Origin: JAWLEV01 sp041685915
GTDB taxonomy: Bacteria > Chloroflexota > Anaerolineae > UBA1429
Length of the DNA: 45,516 nt
Assembly (NCBI GenBank): GCA_041685915.1
Contig: JAWLEV010000010.1
Span: 1 to 45,516, forward strand
Reading direction: 5' to 3'
Of this stretch, positions 16,369-26,087 are shown piece by piece (the first letter of the stretch is position 1; every line of letters begins with the position of its first letter). Position numbers and translations under genes: made by a program. The notes beneath the pieces are model-generated. The model searched no databases. It was not told the DNA's origin and was given only the letters and a program-made list of their open reading frames with translations.

Positions 16369-16397
16369 ATTGTAAAGCAATTCGCAGCCTAGAGCAA
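16369..16397 (-). promoter_or_regulatory. Promoter of pth-mfd
   Basis: Minus strand TTGCTC (16397-16392), 17-nt spacer, TACAAT (16374-16369). It overlaps the end of the preceding gene, whose stop is at 16389. Confidence 0.5.
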
Positions 16398-17081
16398 ACG
16401 CCGTAGGCCAAAGGCGATACCCAGCAGAACAAAGATCGCTCCCATGGTCGCCCCACCAAATATGAATGCCTGGCCCCAGTTCTGGGGATCCACGGGCAGT
16501 TCCCTGTCCTGGCCCGGGCGGCTCAGGGTGGGCGTCGGCGTGGGCGCGGTCAAAGCATCCGTGGGGGCAATGATATGCAGAGTAGCCGTCGCCTCTGGCT
16601 CTTCCCCAGGTTCCTCCTCCGGGCCCTCTCCCGCCTCTCCCGTAGGGGTCGGCGACGACGTGGGCGTGACCGTCGTCGTGGGGGTAGGCGTGGGCCGGTT
16701 GTTCGCGACGGTGAGCTGTCGCACATAGAACTCTTCCCAGTTGCCGTCCTGCTTGACGGCCTGCAACCTGAGAGTATACACCCCATCGGGAACCCCGTTA
16801 GTATCCCACACCTCAAGCTCTTCGTTGATAACCGGTTGATCATGCAGTTCGCCGATGACGGCCCAGTCGTCCGGATTTGGTCCCACGCCCCATTCCACCT
16901 TGTAAAAGTCAAAATTGGGGACGGAGGCAGAGCCCACGATGGAGACCACCCCACGCAATTCAGCGTTCATCTCGGGCGAGATTATCTCCACCTGCATCTC
17001 CTGCGCATCGGCGATAGGCAGGGTAAAACCAACGAACAACAAAAGGATTATAAATACAAGCCCTACAGTGCGTCTACACAT
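16389..17081 (-). CDS. Secreted, membrane-anchored protein with Thr/Pro linker
   Basis: The 230-residue protein has a signal peptide (VGLVFIILLLFVGFTLPIADAQ, read here in part), a beta-rich domain of about 100 residues (EIISPEMNAELRGVVSIVGSAS, YKVEWGVGPNPDDW, GVPDGVYTLRLQAVKQDG), a Thr/Pro/Glu linker, and a C-terminal membrane segment (IFGGATMGAIFVLLGIAF) ending LRRLL. The domain resembles Ig-like or penicillin-binding-protein-associated modules of Chloroflexota surface proteins. ATG 17081 has AGAGGTGGGG ahead. Its ligand is unknown. It is divergent from nusA and upstream of pth on the same strand. Confidence 0.75.
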   Translation of the reverse strand: MCRRTVGLVFIILLLFVGFTLPIADAQEMQVEIISPEMNAELRGVVSIVGSASVPNFDFYKVEWGVGPNPDDWAVIGELHDQPVINEELEVWDTNGVPDGVYTLRLQAVKQDGNWEEFYVRQLTVANNRPTPTPTTTVTPTSSPTPTGEAGEGPEEEPGEEPEATATLHIIAPTDALTAPTPTPTLSRPGQDRELPVDPQNWGQAFIFGGATMGAIFVLLGIAFGLRRLL

Positions 17082-17320
17082 CCCCACCTCTTGTGAGAAA
17101 AACCTGACGTCGAATGCCCACTAAAAAGAGCCCTTCCAATGGACAACAAAACACCACACAGCCTGGCCACGCCAGGCATAGCCAACATATATGTCTCCCA
17201 TCTCCTTATGAGCACTCGACCAAGAAACTAACATCAAAAGTGTATCACAGTATGACCTGTGGGGCAAGATCCAGCCCTGCCCGCGGTTGCCCGTCGAGCC
17301 GCGATAAAAAGCATAAGGAT
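17082..17320. other. Intergenic region between the secreted protein gene and nusA
   Basis: No gene is seen. A 7-bp inverted repeat GCCTGGC/GCCAGGC with a 3-nt loop lies at 17161-17177. rimP, usual upstream of nusA in many bacteria, is absent. Confidence 0.5.
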
Positions 17321-17349
17321 TTGCTTCTTTTGCCAAGGGATGATATATT
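17321..17349 (+). promoter_or_regulatory. Promoter of the nusA operon
   Basis: TTGCTT (17321-17326), a 17-nt spacer, TATATT (17344-17349). Predicted start near 17356, so the nusA leader is about 104 nt. Confidence 0.65.
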
Positions 17350-17377
17350 ATGGTCAAAGATCTGTTCCCTTGGCAAA
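17329..17377. repeat. 12-bp perfect inverted repeat around the nusA promoter
   Basis: TTTGCCAAGGGA (17329-17340) and TCCCTTGGCAAA (17366-17377) are exact complements separated by 25 nt. The left copy is in the promoter spacer, the right copy is in the early leader and touches the terminator-like hairpin. This placement fits a pair of operator half-sites or a long stem in read-through RNA. Confidence 0.6.
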
Positions 17378-17400
17378 GTGGGCGTGGCCCCACTTTTCTT
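17375..17400 (+). terminator. Terminator-like hairpin in the nusA leader
   Basis: AAAGTGGG (17375-17382), loop CGTGGC, CCCACTTT (17389-17396), followed by a T-rich tract (TCTTATT). It lies about 20 nt after the predicted transcription start and 60 nt before the ATG, so it could attenuate the operon. NusA itself modulates termination at hairpins, which makes autoregulation plausible. Confidence 0.5.
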
Positions 17401-17459
17401 ATTGAAAAAAAAGTCATCGTGCAAGGGGAACGTTCGCTATCCGGAGGTTTGTTAAAGGT

Positions 17460-19196
<1,737 letters not shown>

Positions 19197-19319
19197 TAGC
19201 CTATCCGGCAAAGGGCCATCAAGTGTCTGGCTTTTCACAGTGTGGTGCGCGGTGAGGAAAATGGGCGATCCTCGTTTGGAATACCAAGGGGAGAAGACCG
19301 AAATGGACCGGTGAGCCAA

Positions 19320-19455
19320 AGGATCGTTCATCGTTCTCCGTTTTCTCCCCCTCTCCCGCTCCCACTTCAGTCTCTGCTTCTGGCCCTACGGGCTTTCCGC
19401 TTGCTTGTTCTGATTCTCAAGTTCTCATCTTATTTCTATTATTCATTTTATGTAA
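19320..19455 (+). other. Pyrimidine-rich stretch ahead of infB
   Basis: The 271-nt gap between nusA and infB contains no gene; ylxR and ylxQ are missing. From about 19320 the plus strand is about three quarters C or T until the AGGAGG of infB. It may be a Rho-loading or ribosomal protein S1-binding tract, or have no role. Confidence 0.4.
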
Positions 19456-19467
19456 AAGGAGGACGTT

Positions 19468-21327
19468 ATGGCGAAAGTAGAATCCGGAACTCGGAGGGTG
19501 GAGCAGTCCACCCAAGGCTCCTCCTCGTCTCAAGAGATTCAGATACCCGATAGCATAACCGTACGAGATTTGGCCGAAGAGATGGGCTGCAGTCCCATCG
19601 ATTTGATAAAGGAGTTGATGAACGCTGGCGTCATGGCCAACATCAACCAGGAACTCGATTACGATACGGCGGCTATCGTGGCCGAGGATATGGGCTATAC
19701 AGTAAAAGAGCCAGAACCGTACGAGCCGGCAGTGGAGGTGGAAGAGGAGCAGGAGGAAGAGATTTCCCCTGCGCCCGCGCGCCAGCGCGTTTACAGCGAA
19801 GAAGAGATGAAATATGTACGCCCCCGTCCCCCTGTCATCACCATGCTGGGTCACGTCGATCACGGCAAGACGTCACTTTTGGACGTCATTCGCCGGACAG
19901 AGGTCCAGGCAGGAGAGGCCGGAGGCATCACACAAAGGATCGGTGCGTATCAGGTCTCGGTGGATGATAGGCTTATCACCTTCCTGGACACGCCTGGTCA
20001 CGAGGCGTTCACCTCTATGCGCGCCCGGGGCGCCAACGCCACGGACATCGCCGTGCTCGTCGTGGCCGCCGACGACGGCGTACAGCCCCAGACGCGGGAG
20101 GCCATCGATCACGCGCGGGCTGCCCGGGTACCTATCATCGTGGCCCTCAACAAGATCGACCTGCCCAGCGCCAATCCCGATTACGTCATGCAGCAGTTGG
20201 CCGACGTGGGCCTCGTGCCGGAGGATTGGGGCGGAGATACCATCGTCGTGCCTACCTCAGCCATAACGGAGGAGGGCATCGACACCCTCCTGGAGATGAT
20301 CTTGCTTGTGGCCGAGATGGAAGATCTAAAGGCCAACCCCCAGCGGGATCCCGAGGGCATCGTCATCGAGGGAGAACTGGACCGCTTCCGCGGCCCCCTG
20401 GCCACCCTGCTGGTTCAGGAGGGTACGCTACGCGTTCGCGACGCACTCCTCGTCGGGGAGACCTATGGCCGCGTGCGCGCCATGTTCGACTATAGGGGAG
20501 AAAACGTCGATGAGGCCGGCCCCTCGACACCGGTCAGAGTAATGGGCCTGGACGACGTGCCGGAGGCGGGCGACGCCTTCCGTGTCGTAGAGGATCAAAG
20601 CAAAGCGAAGGAACTGGCGGAGGAACGCACCGCAGATCGCGAGGAGCGACGCGGCCGACCGGTTACCGCACTCAGCCTGGAAGAGCTATATGCCCAGGCG
20701 CAAGCGGGTAACGCGGCCACCCTGAACCTTATCCTCAAGGCCGACGCGCAGGGAAGCATCGCCCCGATCAAGAATTCGCTCGAGGATATCGAAGAGGAAG
20801 GCCTGGGTGTAGAGTTCGTGCACGAAGGCGTGGGCAACATCACCGAGTCGGACATCAACCTGGCCGTCGCTTCACAGGCAGTCATCCTGGGATTCAACGT
20901 GGACGTGGACCCGACAGCAAAACAGATGGCGGCGTCCGAGGGCATCAAGATTCGCACCTACGACGTCATCTATCGCCTCATCGAAGACGTACAATTGGCC
21001 CTGAGAGGCATGCTCGAGCCCGAGTACGAAGAGATCGTACAGGGTAGAGCGGTGGTGCGAGAAGTGTTCGATATATCGGGCGTGGGCAAGATCGCCGGAT
21101 CTCAGGTAAGCGAGGGGAGAGCCTTGCGAAACGCTGACGTCCGCGTCAGGCGCGACTCCGAGGTCATCTACGATGGTCCCGTGGGTTCCCTGAAACGGTT
21201 CCAGCGCGACGTGCGCGAAGTGAGCACGGGAATGGAATGCGGCGTGGGATTTGAGGGGCTCGACGATCTTCAAGAAGGAGATATTCTCGAATTCTATACG
21301 ACAGAGCGCGTCGAGCAAGGTTTGTAG
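19468..21327 (+). CDS. infB: Translation initiation factor IF-2
   Basis: The 619-residue factor has a short N-terminal region with an IF2_N module (ITVRDLAEEMGCSPIDLIKELMNAGV, about 28-75). The GTPase domain has GHVDHGKTS (about 127), DTPGHEAF, ALNKIDLP and SAITEEGI. Domains II, III and the initiator-tRNA-binding C domain follow. It brings formyl-Met-tRNA to the 30S subunit. AAAAGGAGG lies five bases ahead of ATG 19468, a strong site. The N-terminal extension is short compared with gamma-proteobacterial IF-2. Confidence 0.97.
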   Translation: MAKVESGTRRVEQSTQGSSSSQEIQIPDSITVRDLAEEMGCSPIDLIKELMNAGVMANINQELDYDTAAIVAEDMGYTVKEPEPYEPAVEVEEEQEEEISPAPARQRVYSEEEMKYVRPRPPVITMLGHVDHGKTSLLDVIRRTEVQAGEAGGITQRIGAYQVSVDDRLITFLDTPGHEAFTSMRARGANATDIAVLVVAADDGVQPQTREAIDHARAARVPIIVALNKIDLPSANPDYVMQQLADVGLVPEDWGGDTIVVPTSAITEEGIDTLLEMILLVAEMEDLKANPQRDPEGIVIEGELDRFRGPLATLLVQEGTLRVRDALLVGETYGRVRAMFDYRGENVDEAGPSTPVRVMGLDDVPEAGDAFRVVEDQSKAKELAEERTADREERRGRPVTALSLEELYAQAQAGNAATLNLILKADAQGSIAPIKNSLEDIEEEGLGVEFVHEGVGNITESDINLAVASQAVILGFNVDVDPTAKQMAASEGIKIRTYDVIYRLIEDVQLALRGMLEPEYEEIVQGRAVVREVFDISGVGKIAGSQVSEGRALRNADVRVRRDSEVIYDGPVGSLKRFQRDVREVSTGMECGVGFEGLDDLQEGDILEFYTTERVEQGL

Positions 21328-21342
21328 AAGAGACGGTGGAAT

Positions 21343-21714
21343 ATGAATGAACATCGCCTGGAAAGAGCGAACAGTTTCATAAAAGAAGAGTTCACCATTC
21401 TCCTGCAAAACGCCGTAGCCGATCCGCGACTGCGGGGGATATCCATCACGGACGTACAACTAACGCCGGACCGACGCATCGCACGGGTCTATGTCACAAG
21501 CTATTTCAGCCCAGAAGATCTGGAAGAGGCCATGCCGGCCCTTGAAGAAGCCAAAGGGTTCTTTCGGGGACATCTGAGTCAGTTACTGGACTGGCGCTTC
21601 ACTCCCGAGATCGAGTTCCACGTCGATCGTTCCTGGCAGCGAGGTCAGAGGATAGACGAGATATTGGAGGAAATAGCCGAGGAACGTGAGAGGCGAAACA
21701 GCAAAGGTGAGTGA
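21343..21714 (+). CDS. rbfA: Ribosome-binding factor A
   Basis: The 123-residue KH-like protein shows RLERANSFIKEEFTILLQNAVADPRL, ISITDVQLTPDRRIARVYVTSYF and FRGHLSQLLDWRFTPEIEFHVDRS. These are RbfA signatures; it helps 30S maturation near the 16S 5' helix. It lies 15 nt after infB, and its end overlaps nrnA. Confidence 0.95.
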   Translation: MNEHRLERANSFIKEEFTILLQNAVADPRLRGISITDVQLTPDRRIARVYVTSYFSPEDLEEAMPALEEAKGFFRGHLSQLLDWRFTPEIEFHVDRSWQRGQRIDEILEEIAEERERRNSKGE

Positions 21715-22681
21715 CCTCTCGTCAGTCAAACATATTGTAGAAAATACGCAAAAAGCCCTGCTCATATCTCACATCGCCCCCGATGGGGATACACTGGGGG
21801 CTGCCTTGGGATTGGCCTGGGCATTTCGCAAACGGGACATCGAGGCGAGTCTTTCCTGCGCCGATCCCGTCCCCAAGCAATTGTCTTTCCTACCCGGTAG
21901 CGAGGACTATGCGCCAAGGCGTAGAACGGATGAAGATACCATTTTCGTCATCGATGTGAGCGATCTGGAACGCATCGGCGCCATATATGACCCCGCATCC
22001 TTTGCCGCCGTCCCCGTCGTCAATATCGATCACCACGTCACCAACCAGATGTATGGTGACGTTAATTTTGTGGAGGACAGGACGTCCACTGCGGAATTGG
22101 TCCTCGATATACTCGATCATCTACATATCCCGCTGGATGAAACGATAGCCGCCTGTCTGCTGACGGGCGTCGTCACGGACACGCGGGGGTTCCGTACCAA
22201 CAACACCTCGGTAGAGTCGTTGCGCGCTGCGGTGACGTTGGTGGAGGCAGGAGCCCCCCTGACCAAGATTACCGACGCGGCCTTCAATCATCGCCCCCTC
22301 TCTGTCATCGAGATGTGGGGATATGGCCTCTCGCATTATGAATTCTCCGACGGCGTCATATGGTGTGCCATACCAAAAGAGATCCTCCAGCGCGTCGAGC
22401 CCCAGGCGCGATCCAGTCGCAGCCTGATCAACTTTATGAGCACACTGGACGGCGTACAGGTGGCCATCGTCTTTCGAGAACTCGAAGAGGACATGATCGA
22501 TGTGAGCTTTCGCTCCGTGCCCAGCGTCGATGTCTCCCGGGTCGCCGCCGCGTTTGACGGAGGAGGACATCCCCAGGCGGCGGGTTGCCTGGTGCAGGGC
22601 ACACTGGAAGAGGCCATGGAGCACATCATACATTCCGTGAAAGCGATCACTGAACAGCAAACAGCCAATCACGTCAGGTGA
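21707..22681 (+). CDS. nrnA: DHH-family nanoRNase/pAp phosphatase NrnA
   Basis: This 324-residue protein has an N-terminal DHH domain (ALLISHIAPDGDTLGAALGLA, IFVIDVSD, VNIDHHVTN) and a C-terminal DHHA1 domain (VSRVAAAFDGGGHPQAAGCLV). It is of the size and motif order of NrnA, which degrades 2-5 nt RNAs and dephosphorylates pAp. The start GTG 21707 overlaps the rbfA stop; an in-frame GTG at 21686 is also possible. The place between rbfA and truB is usual for bacterial nrnA. A cyclic-dinucleotide role, known for related DHH proteins, cannot be excluded. Confidence 0.92.
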   Translation: MSDLSSVKHIVENTQKALLISHIAPDGDTLGAALGLAWAFRKRDIEASLSCADPVPKQLSFLPGSEDYAPRRRTDEDTIFVIDVSDLERIGAIYDPASFAAVPVVNIDHHVTNQMYGDVNFVEDRTSTAELVLDILDHLHIPLDETIAACLLTGVVTDTRGFRTNNTSVESLRAAVTLVEAGAPLTKITDAAFNHRPLSVIEMWGYGLSHYEFSDGVIWCAIPKEILQRVEPQARSSRSLINFMSTLDGVQVAIVFRELEEDMIDVSFRSVPSVDVSRVAAAFDGGGHPQAAGCLVQGTLEEAMEHIIHSVKAITEQQTANHVR

Positions 22682-23559
22682 GCGATCTCATAGGCGTTCT
22701 GAATATAGATAAACCCAAAGGTTTGACTTCCCACGACGTGGTGGCGCGTGTCCGCAAGATAGCAGGTCTGCGGCGCGTCGGACATGCGGGCACACTGGAC
22801 CCCCTGGCCAGGGGCGTCCTGGTGGTCTGCCTGGGAAAGGCCACCCGTCTTATCGAGTATCTGATGGATACGCACAAATCGTATGTGGCGACGGTCGAGT
22901 TTGGCACCGTCACCGACACATGGGACGCCGAGGGCGAGGTGATCGAGAGGCAAGAAATAGAAGACCTTTCCCTTGCGCGCATCGAGGAGGCGTTAGAACG
23001 CTTTCGCGGTCGTATAGAGCAGGTCCCACCCATGTACTCGGCAGTAAAACACAAGGGGGAGCCTCTGTACCGCCTGGCAAGAAAGGGTATAGAAGTGGAA
23101 CGCGAAGCGAGATCGGTGGAGATCCACCATCTGGAGGTGCGTGAATGGAATCCCCCCGACCTGCTCATAGAGGTAGAGTGCTCCAAGGGGACATATATTC
23201 GCTCGTTGGCCTATGATCTGGGCAGATCCGTTGGTTCAGGGGCCTATCTGGCGGACCTGACCCGAATGGCCGTGGGGCCCTTTTGCCTGGAGCGGGCAGT
23301 CCCCCTGTGCCAACTCACCGAAAAAAGATGGCGGGACCATCTGCTACCTGTGTACAAAGCGTTTAAGCATGTACCCGGCGTCATCGTGGATCAGGAAACA
23401 CAAGAGCACATCGGTTATGGGCAAGCGGTGACGCTACCATCGGCACCCGAGGAGGAAATCGTCTTTGCCTATGACGACGAACGGCGCATCGTGGCCGTCT
23501 TGAGGTCCGACGCCGACGACCCGCTATGGAGGCCACGCAAGGTGTTGAGGACCAACTGA
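22678..23559 (+). CDS. truB: tRNA pseudouridine(55) synthase
   Basis: The 293-residue protein has GVLNIDKPKGLTSHDVVARVR, the catalytic Asp in GHAGTLDPLARGVLVV, KSYVATVEFGTVTDT and SKGTYIRSLAYDLG. TruB makes pseudouridine 55 in the T-loop of tRNA. GTG 22678 overlaps the nrnA stop by GTGA, which indicates translational coupling. The C-terminal part includes a PUA-like segment. Confidence 0.95.
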   Translation: MSDLIGVLNIDKPKGLTSHDVVARVRKIAGLRRVGHAGTLDPLARGVLVVCLGKATRLIEYLMDTHKSYVATVEFGTVTDTWDAEGEVIERQEIEDLSLARIEEALERFRGRIEQVPPMYSAVKHKGEPLYRLARKGIEVEREARSVEIHHLEVREWNPPDLLIEVECSKGTYIRSLAYDLGRSVGSGAYLADLTRMAVGPFCLERAVPLCQLTEKRWRDHLLPVYKAFKHVPGVIVDQETQEHIGYGQAVTLPSAPEEEIVFAYDDERRIVAVLRSDADDPLWRPRKVLRTN

Positions 23560-23585
23560 AAGCGGACAAAGGTCATTGCACGAGC

Positions 23586-24530
23586 ATGAAAGTCATCAGA
23601 AGCCTTTATGCCTATGAGCCATCTCGAGATGTCGTCCTGACCATCGGTTCCTTTGATGGAATTCACCGGGGACATCAACATCTGTTGCAAAATCTTGTAC
23701 AGCGCGCTCAAGCAACCCAACGCCTGAGTGCCGTTCTCACGTTTCATCCCCACCCAGAGGCGGTGGTGCATCCCGACGAACAGCCCCAATATCTGAGCAG
23801 CCCCCAAGAGCGGACAACCATCATCGAAAATCTTGGCCTCGACCTGTTATTCCTGATACCCTTTGGCCAGGAACTGGCCGAAACATCGGCACGGGACCTG
23901 TTGATCATTCTACACGACCGCTTGCGGATGCGAGAGCTCTGGGTGGGACGTGACTTTGCCATGGGGCGAGACCGAGAGGGGGACATTCCCACTTTGCGCG
24001 ACCTCTCCTCAGAGATACGATACAGGCTGCACGTCGTGCATCCCCTCTACGAGGGAGGGCAGCCCATCAGCAGCACCAGGATCCGTACCCTGCTCTCGGA
24101 GGGACGGGTGGAGGACGCAGCCAGACTCCTGGGACGCCCCTATACGGTTCCCGGCCGCGTGATCAAAGGGGCCCAGCGGGGACGTTCCCTGGGCTTCCGC
24201 ACCGCCAACCTGCAGGTGGATCCCCAAAGAGCCCTGCCCAAACGAGGCGTCTATGTCGCCTGGGCCGTCCTGGATGGCGAACGACAGAAATGCGTGGTCA
24301 ACGTGGGGACACGCCCCACCTTTGACGATCAGGATCTACAGATCGAAGCTCACCTGCTCGACTATGAGGGTGATCTGTACGGAAAAGAACTCGAGATCGC
24401 GTTCGTGCGGCGGTTGCGCGCAGAAAAACAGTTTCCCGATACGGAGGCCCTGATCGACCAGGTTCACCAAGACATCTCCGCCGCCCATAGGATCCTGGGC
24501 CAACGACAGGAAAAAGCCCCAAGCCCGTAA
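23586..24530 (+). CDS. ribF: Bifunctional riboflavin kinase / FAD synthetase
   Basis: The protein has an FAD synthetase nucleotidyltransferase domain (VVLTIGSFDGIHRGHQHLL, LTFHPHPEAVV, LWVGRDFAMGRDREGD, ISSTRIRTLLSEGRVEDAARLLGRPY) followed by a riboflavin kinase domain (GRSLGFRTANLQVDPQRALPKRGVYVAWA, NVGTRPTF, EIAFVRRLRAEKQF). It makes FMN and FAD. I place the start at ATG 23586 (MKVIRS), 26 nt after truB, giving 314 residues, the usual size. An upstream ATG 23526 overlapping truB has no better ribosome site. It ends the nusA operon. Confidence 0.93.
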   Translation: MKVIRSLYAYEPSRDVVLTIGSFDGIHRGHQHLLQNLVQRAQATQRLSAVLTFHPHPEAVVHPDEQPQYLSSPQERTTIIENLGLDLLFLIPFGQELAETSARDLLIILHDRLRMRELWVGRDFAMGRDREGDIPTLRDLSSEIRYRLHVVHPLYEGGQPISSTRIRTLLSEGRVEDAARLLGRPYTVPGRVIKGAQRGRSLGFRTANLQVDPQRALPKRGVYVAWAVLDGERQKCVVNVGTRPTFDDQDLQIEAHLLDYEGDLYGKELEIAFVRRLRAEKQFPDTEALIDQVHQDISAAHRILGQRQEKAPSP

Positions 24531-24595
24531 TATCCAGAAAAGCATCTATATAGAGAAGTCTTTACGAGTGTACACGATGAGAAGGAGAGATGGAC

Positions 24596-26047
24596 ATGCT
24601 CACCAAAGACGCGCTGACTCAGATCGCTCCTCGTCTTTTCGAAATCGCCAAAAGTCACAGAGACGATATGCGCGTTCCTGCCAGAATCTATGGGGACGAG
24701 GAGATCATAGAGGCAGCCTTGAAGGATCGTTCCATAGAGCAACTCGTCAACACCACGACCCTCCCCGGTGTGGTCAAGCATACGTTGGCCATGCCCGACA
24801 TTCACCAGGGATATGGTTTCCCCATCGGGGGCGTAGCGGCCACCGCCCTGCCAGACGGCGTGATCTCGCCCGGTGGCGTCGGCTACGATATCAACTGTGG
24901 CATGCGGCTGCTGACCAGCACCATCGAGGCCGGAGTGATCCGCACCCACATAAAAGATCTCATGGATGTCCTCTTTGAGAATATCCCCACGGGTATTGGG
25001 GCGCGGGGTTCGTTTCGCCTTTCGAAAGGCGAACTCTATTTGCTCCTGGAACAGGGATCGAGTTGGGTGATAGGCATGGGCTATGGCCGCCAGGAGGATC
25101 TGGAGCACACCGAGGACGAGGGATGTATGGAAGCAGCAGATATAGAAGCCCTGAGCCGCCGCGCCATAGATCGGGGACATAGACAGATGGGAACCCTGGG
25201 GGCGGGGAACCATTTCGTCCAGGTTGACGAGATCGCCCAGATATACGACGAGGAGGCGGCCGAGGCATTGAACCTTGTGGAGGGGCAGGTGTGCGTGTGG
25301 ATCCATTCCGGCTCCCGCGGCCTGGGTCATCAGGTATGCACCGACGCGGTCAAAATGATGCAAGAAAACCTCTCCGAGTACGATATCGAGATCCCCGATC
25401 CAGAGCTAGCATCCGTTCCCTTTTCCTCAGAGGAGGGACAAAAATACTTTCAGGCCATGTCCTGCGCGGCCAACTTTGCCTGGGCCAACCGTCAGGCCAT
25501 CACCCATCTGATACGACGTAGTTTTGAAAGGGCCTTGAGTGGACACGTGGAGAGTTATGATTTGCGTGTGGGCTACGACGTCTGTCATAATATAGCCAGG
25601 ATTGAGGAATACGATATCGATGGTGAGTCGAAAGAGCTGTGTGTACACCGTAAAGGCGCCACGCGGGTTCTGGGCCCCGGCCATGAGGCCATAGCAGAGA
25701 CGTACCGCGCCCTGGGCCAGCCAGTCTTTATTCCGGGGGATATGGAGCGTGGCTCCTACGTTCTTATGGGCACAGAGCAGGGAAATGAAGAGGCCTTCTA
25801 CAGTGTATGTCACGGGGCCGGACGCATTATGAGCCGCTCGCAGGCCCGAGAAGAGATCTCTGGCGAGGATCTGCGCCAGCGTCTGGAGGACAGCGGTATC
25901 GTTATACGCTCGGACAATACACCCGGGCTGGCCGAGGAGGCGCCACGGGCCCACAAGAACATCCATCACATCGTGGACGTGGCGGAGGATGCCGGGCTCT
26001 GTCGTAGAGTGGCGCGCACGGTGCCTTTGGGCGTCATCAAAGGATAG
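24596..26047 (+). CDS. rtcB: RtcB-type RNA ligase
   Basis: The 483-residue protein is RtcB: HTLAMPDIHQGYGFPIGG, the metal-site Cys in GGVGYDINCGMRLL (about residue 100), GAGNHFVQVDE, WIHSGSRGLGHQV, and the guanylylated His in YSVCHGAGRIMSRS (about 405). It joins 2',3'-cyclic phosphate or 3'-phosphate ends to 5'-OH RNA using GTP. ATG 24596 has AAGGAG at good spacing; ATG 24590 is too close to that site. No archease or rtcA is nearby, so its RNA target is unknown. It is 65 nt after ribF. Confidence 0.95.
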   Translation: MLTKDALTQIAPRLFEIAKSHRDDMRVPARIYGDEEIIEAALKDRSIEQLVNTTTLPGVVKHTLAMPDIHQGYGFPIGGVAATALPDGVISPGGVGYDINCGMRLLTSTIEAGVIRTHIKDLMDVLFENIPTGIGARGSFRLSKGELYLLLEQGSSWVIGMGYGRQEDLEHTEDEGCMEAADIEALSRRAIDRGHRQMGTLGAGNHFVQVDEIAQIYDEEAAEALNLVEGQVCVWIHSGSRGLGHQVCTDAVKMMQENLSEYDIEIPDPELASVPFSSEEGQKYFQAMSCAANFAWANRQAITHLIRRSFERALSGHVESYDLRVGYDVCHNIARIEEYDIDGESKELCVHRKGATRVLGPGHEAIAETYRALGQPVFIPGDMERGSYVLMGTEQGNEEAFYSVCHGAGRIMSRSQAREEISGEDLRQRLEDSGIVIRSDNTPGLAEEAPRAHKNIHHIVDVAEDAGLCRRVARTVPLGVIKG

Positions 26048-26087
26048 AAGTCACAGCCAAGCTCGCTGAGAATCATCGGAGGAAATC

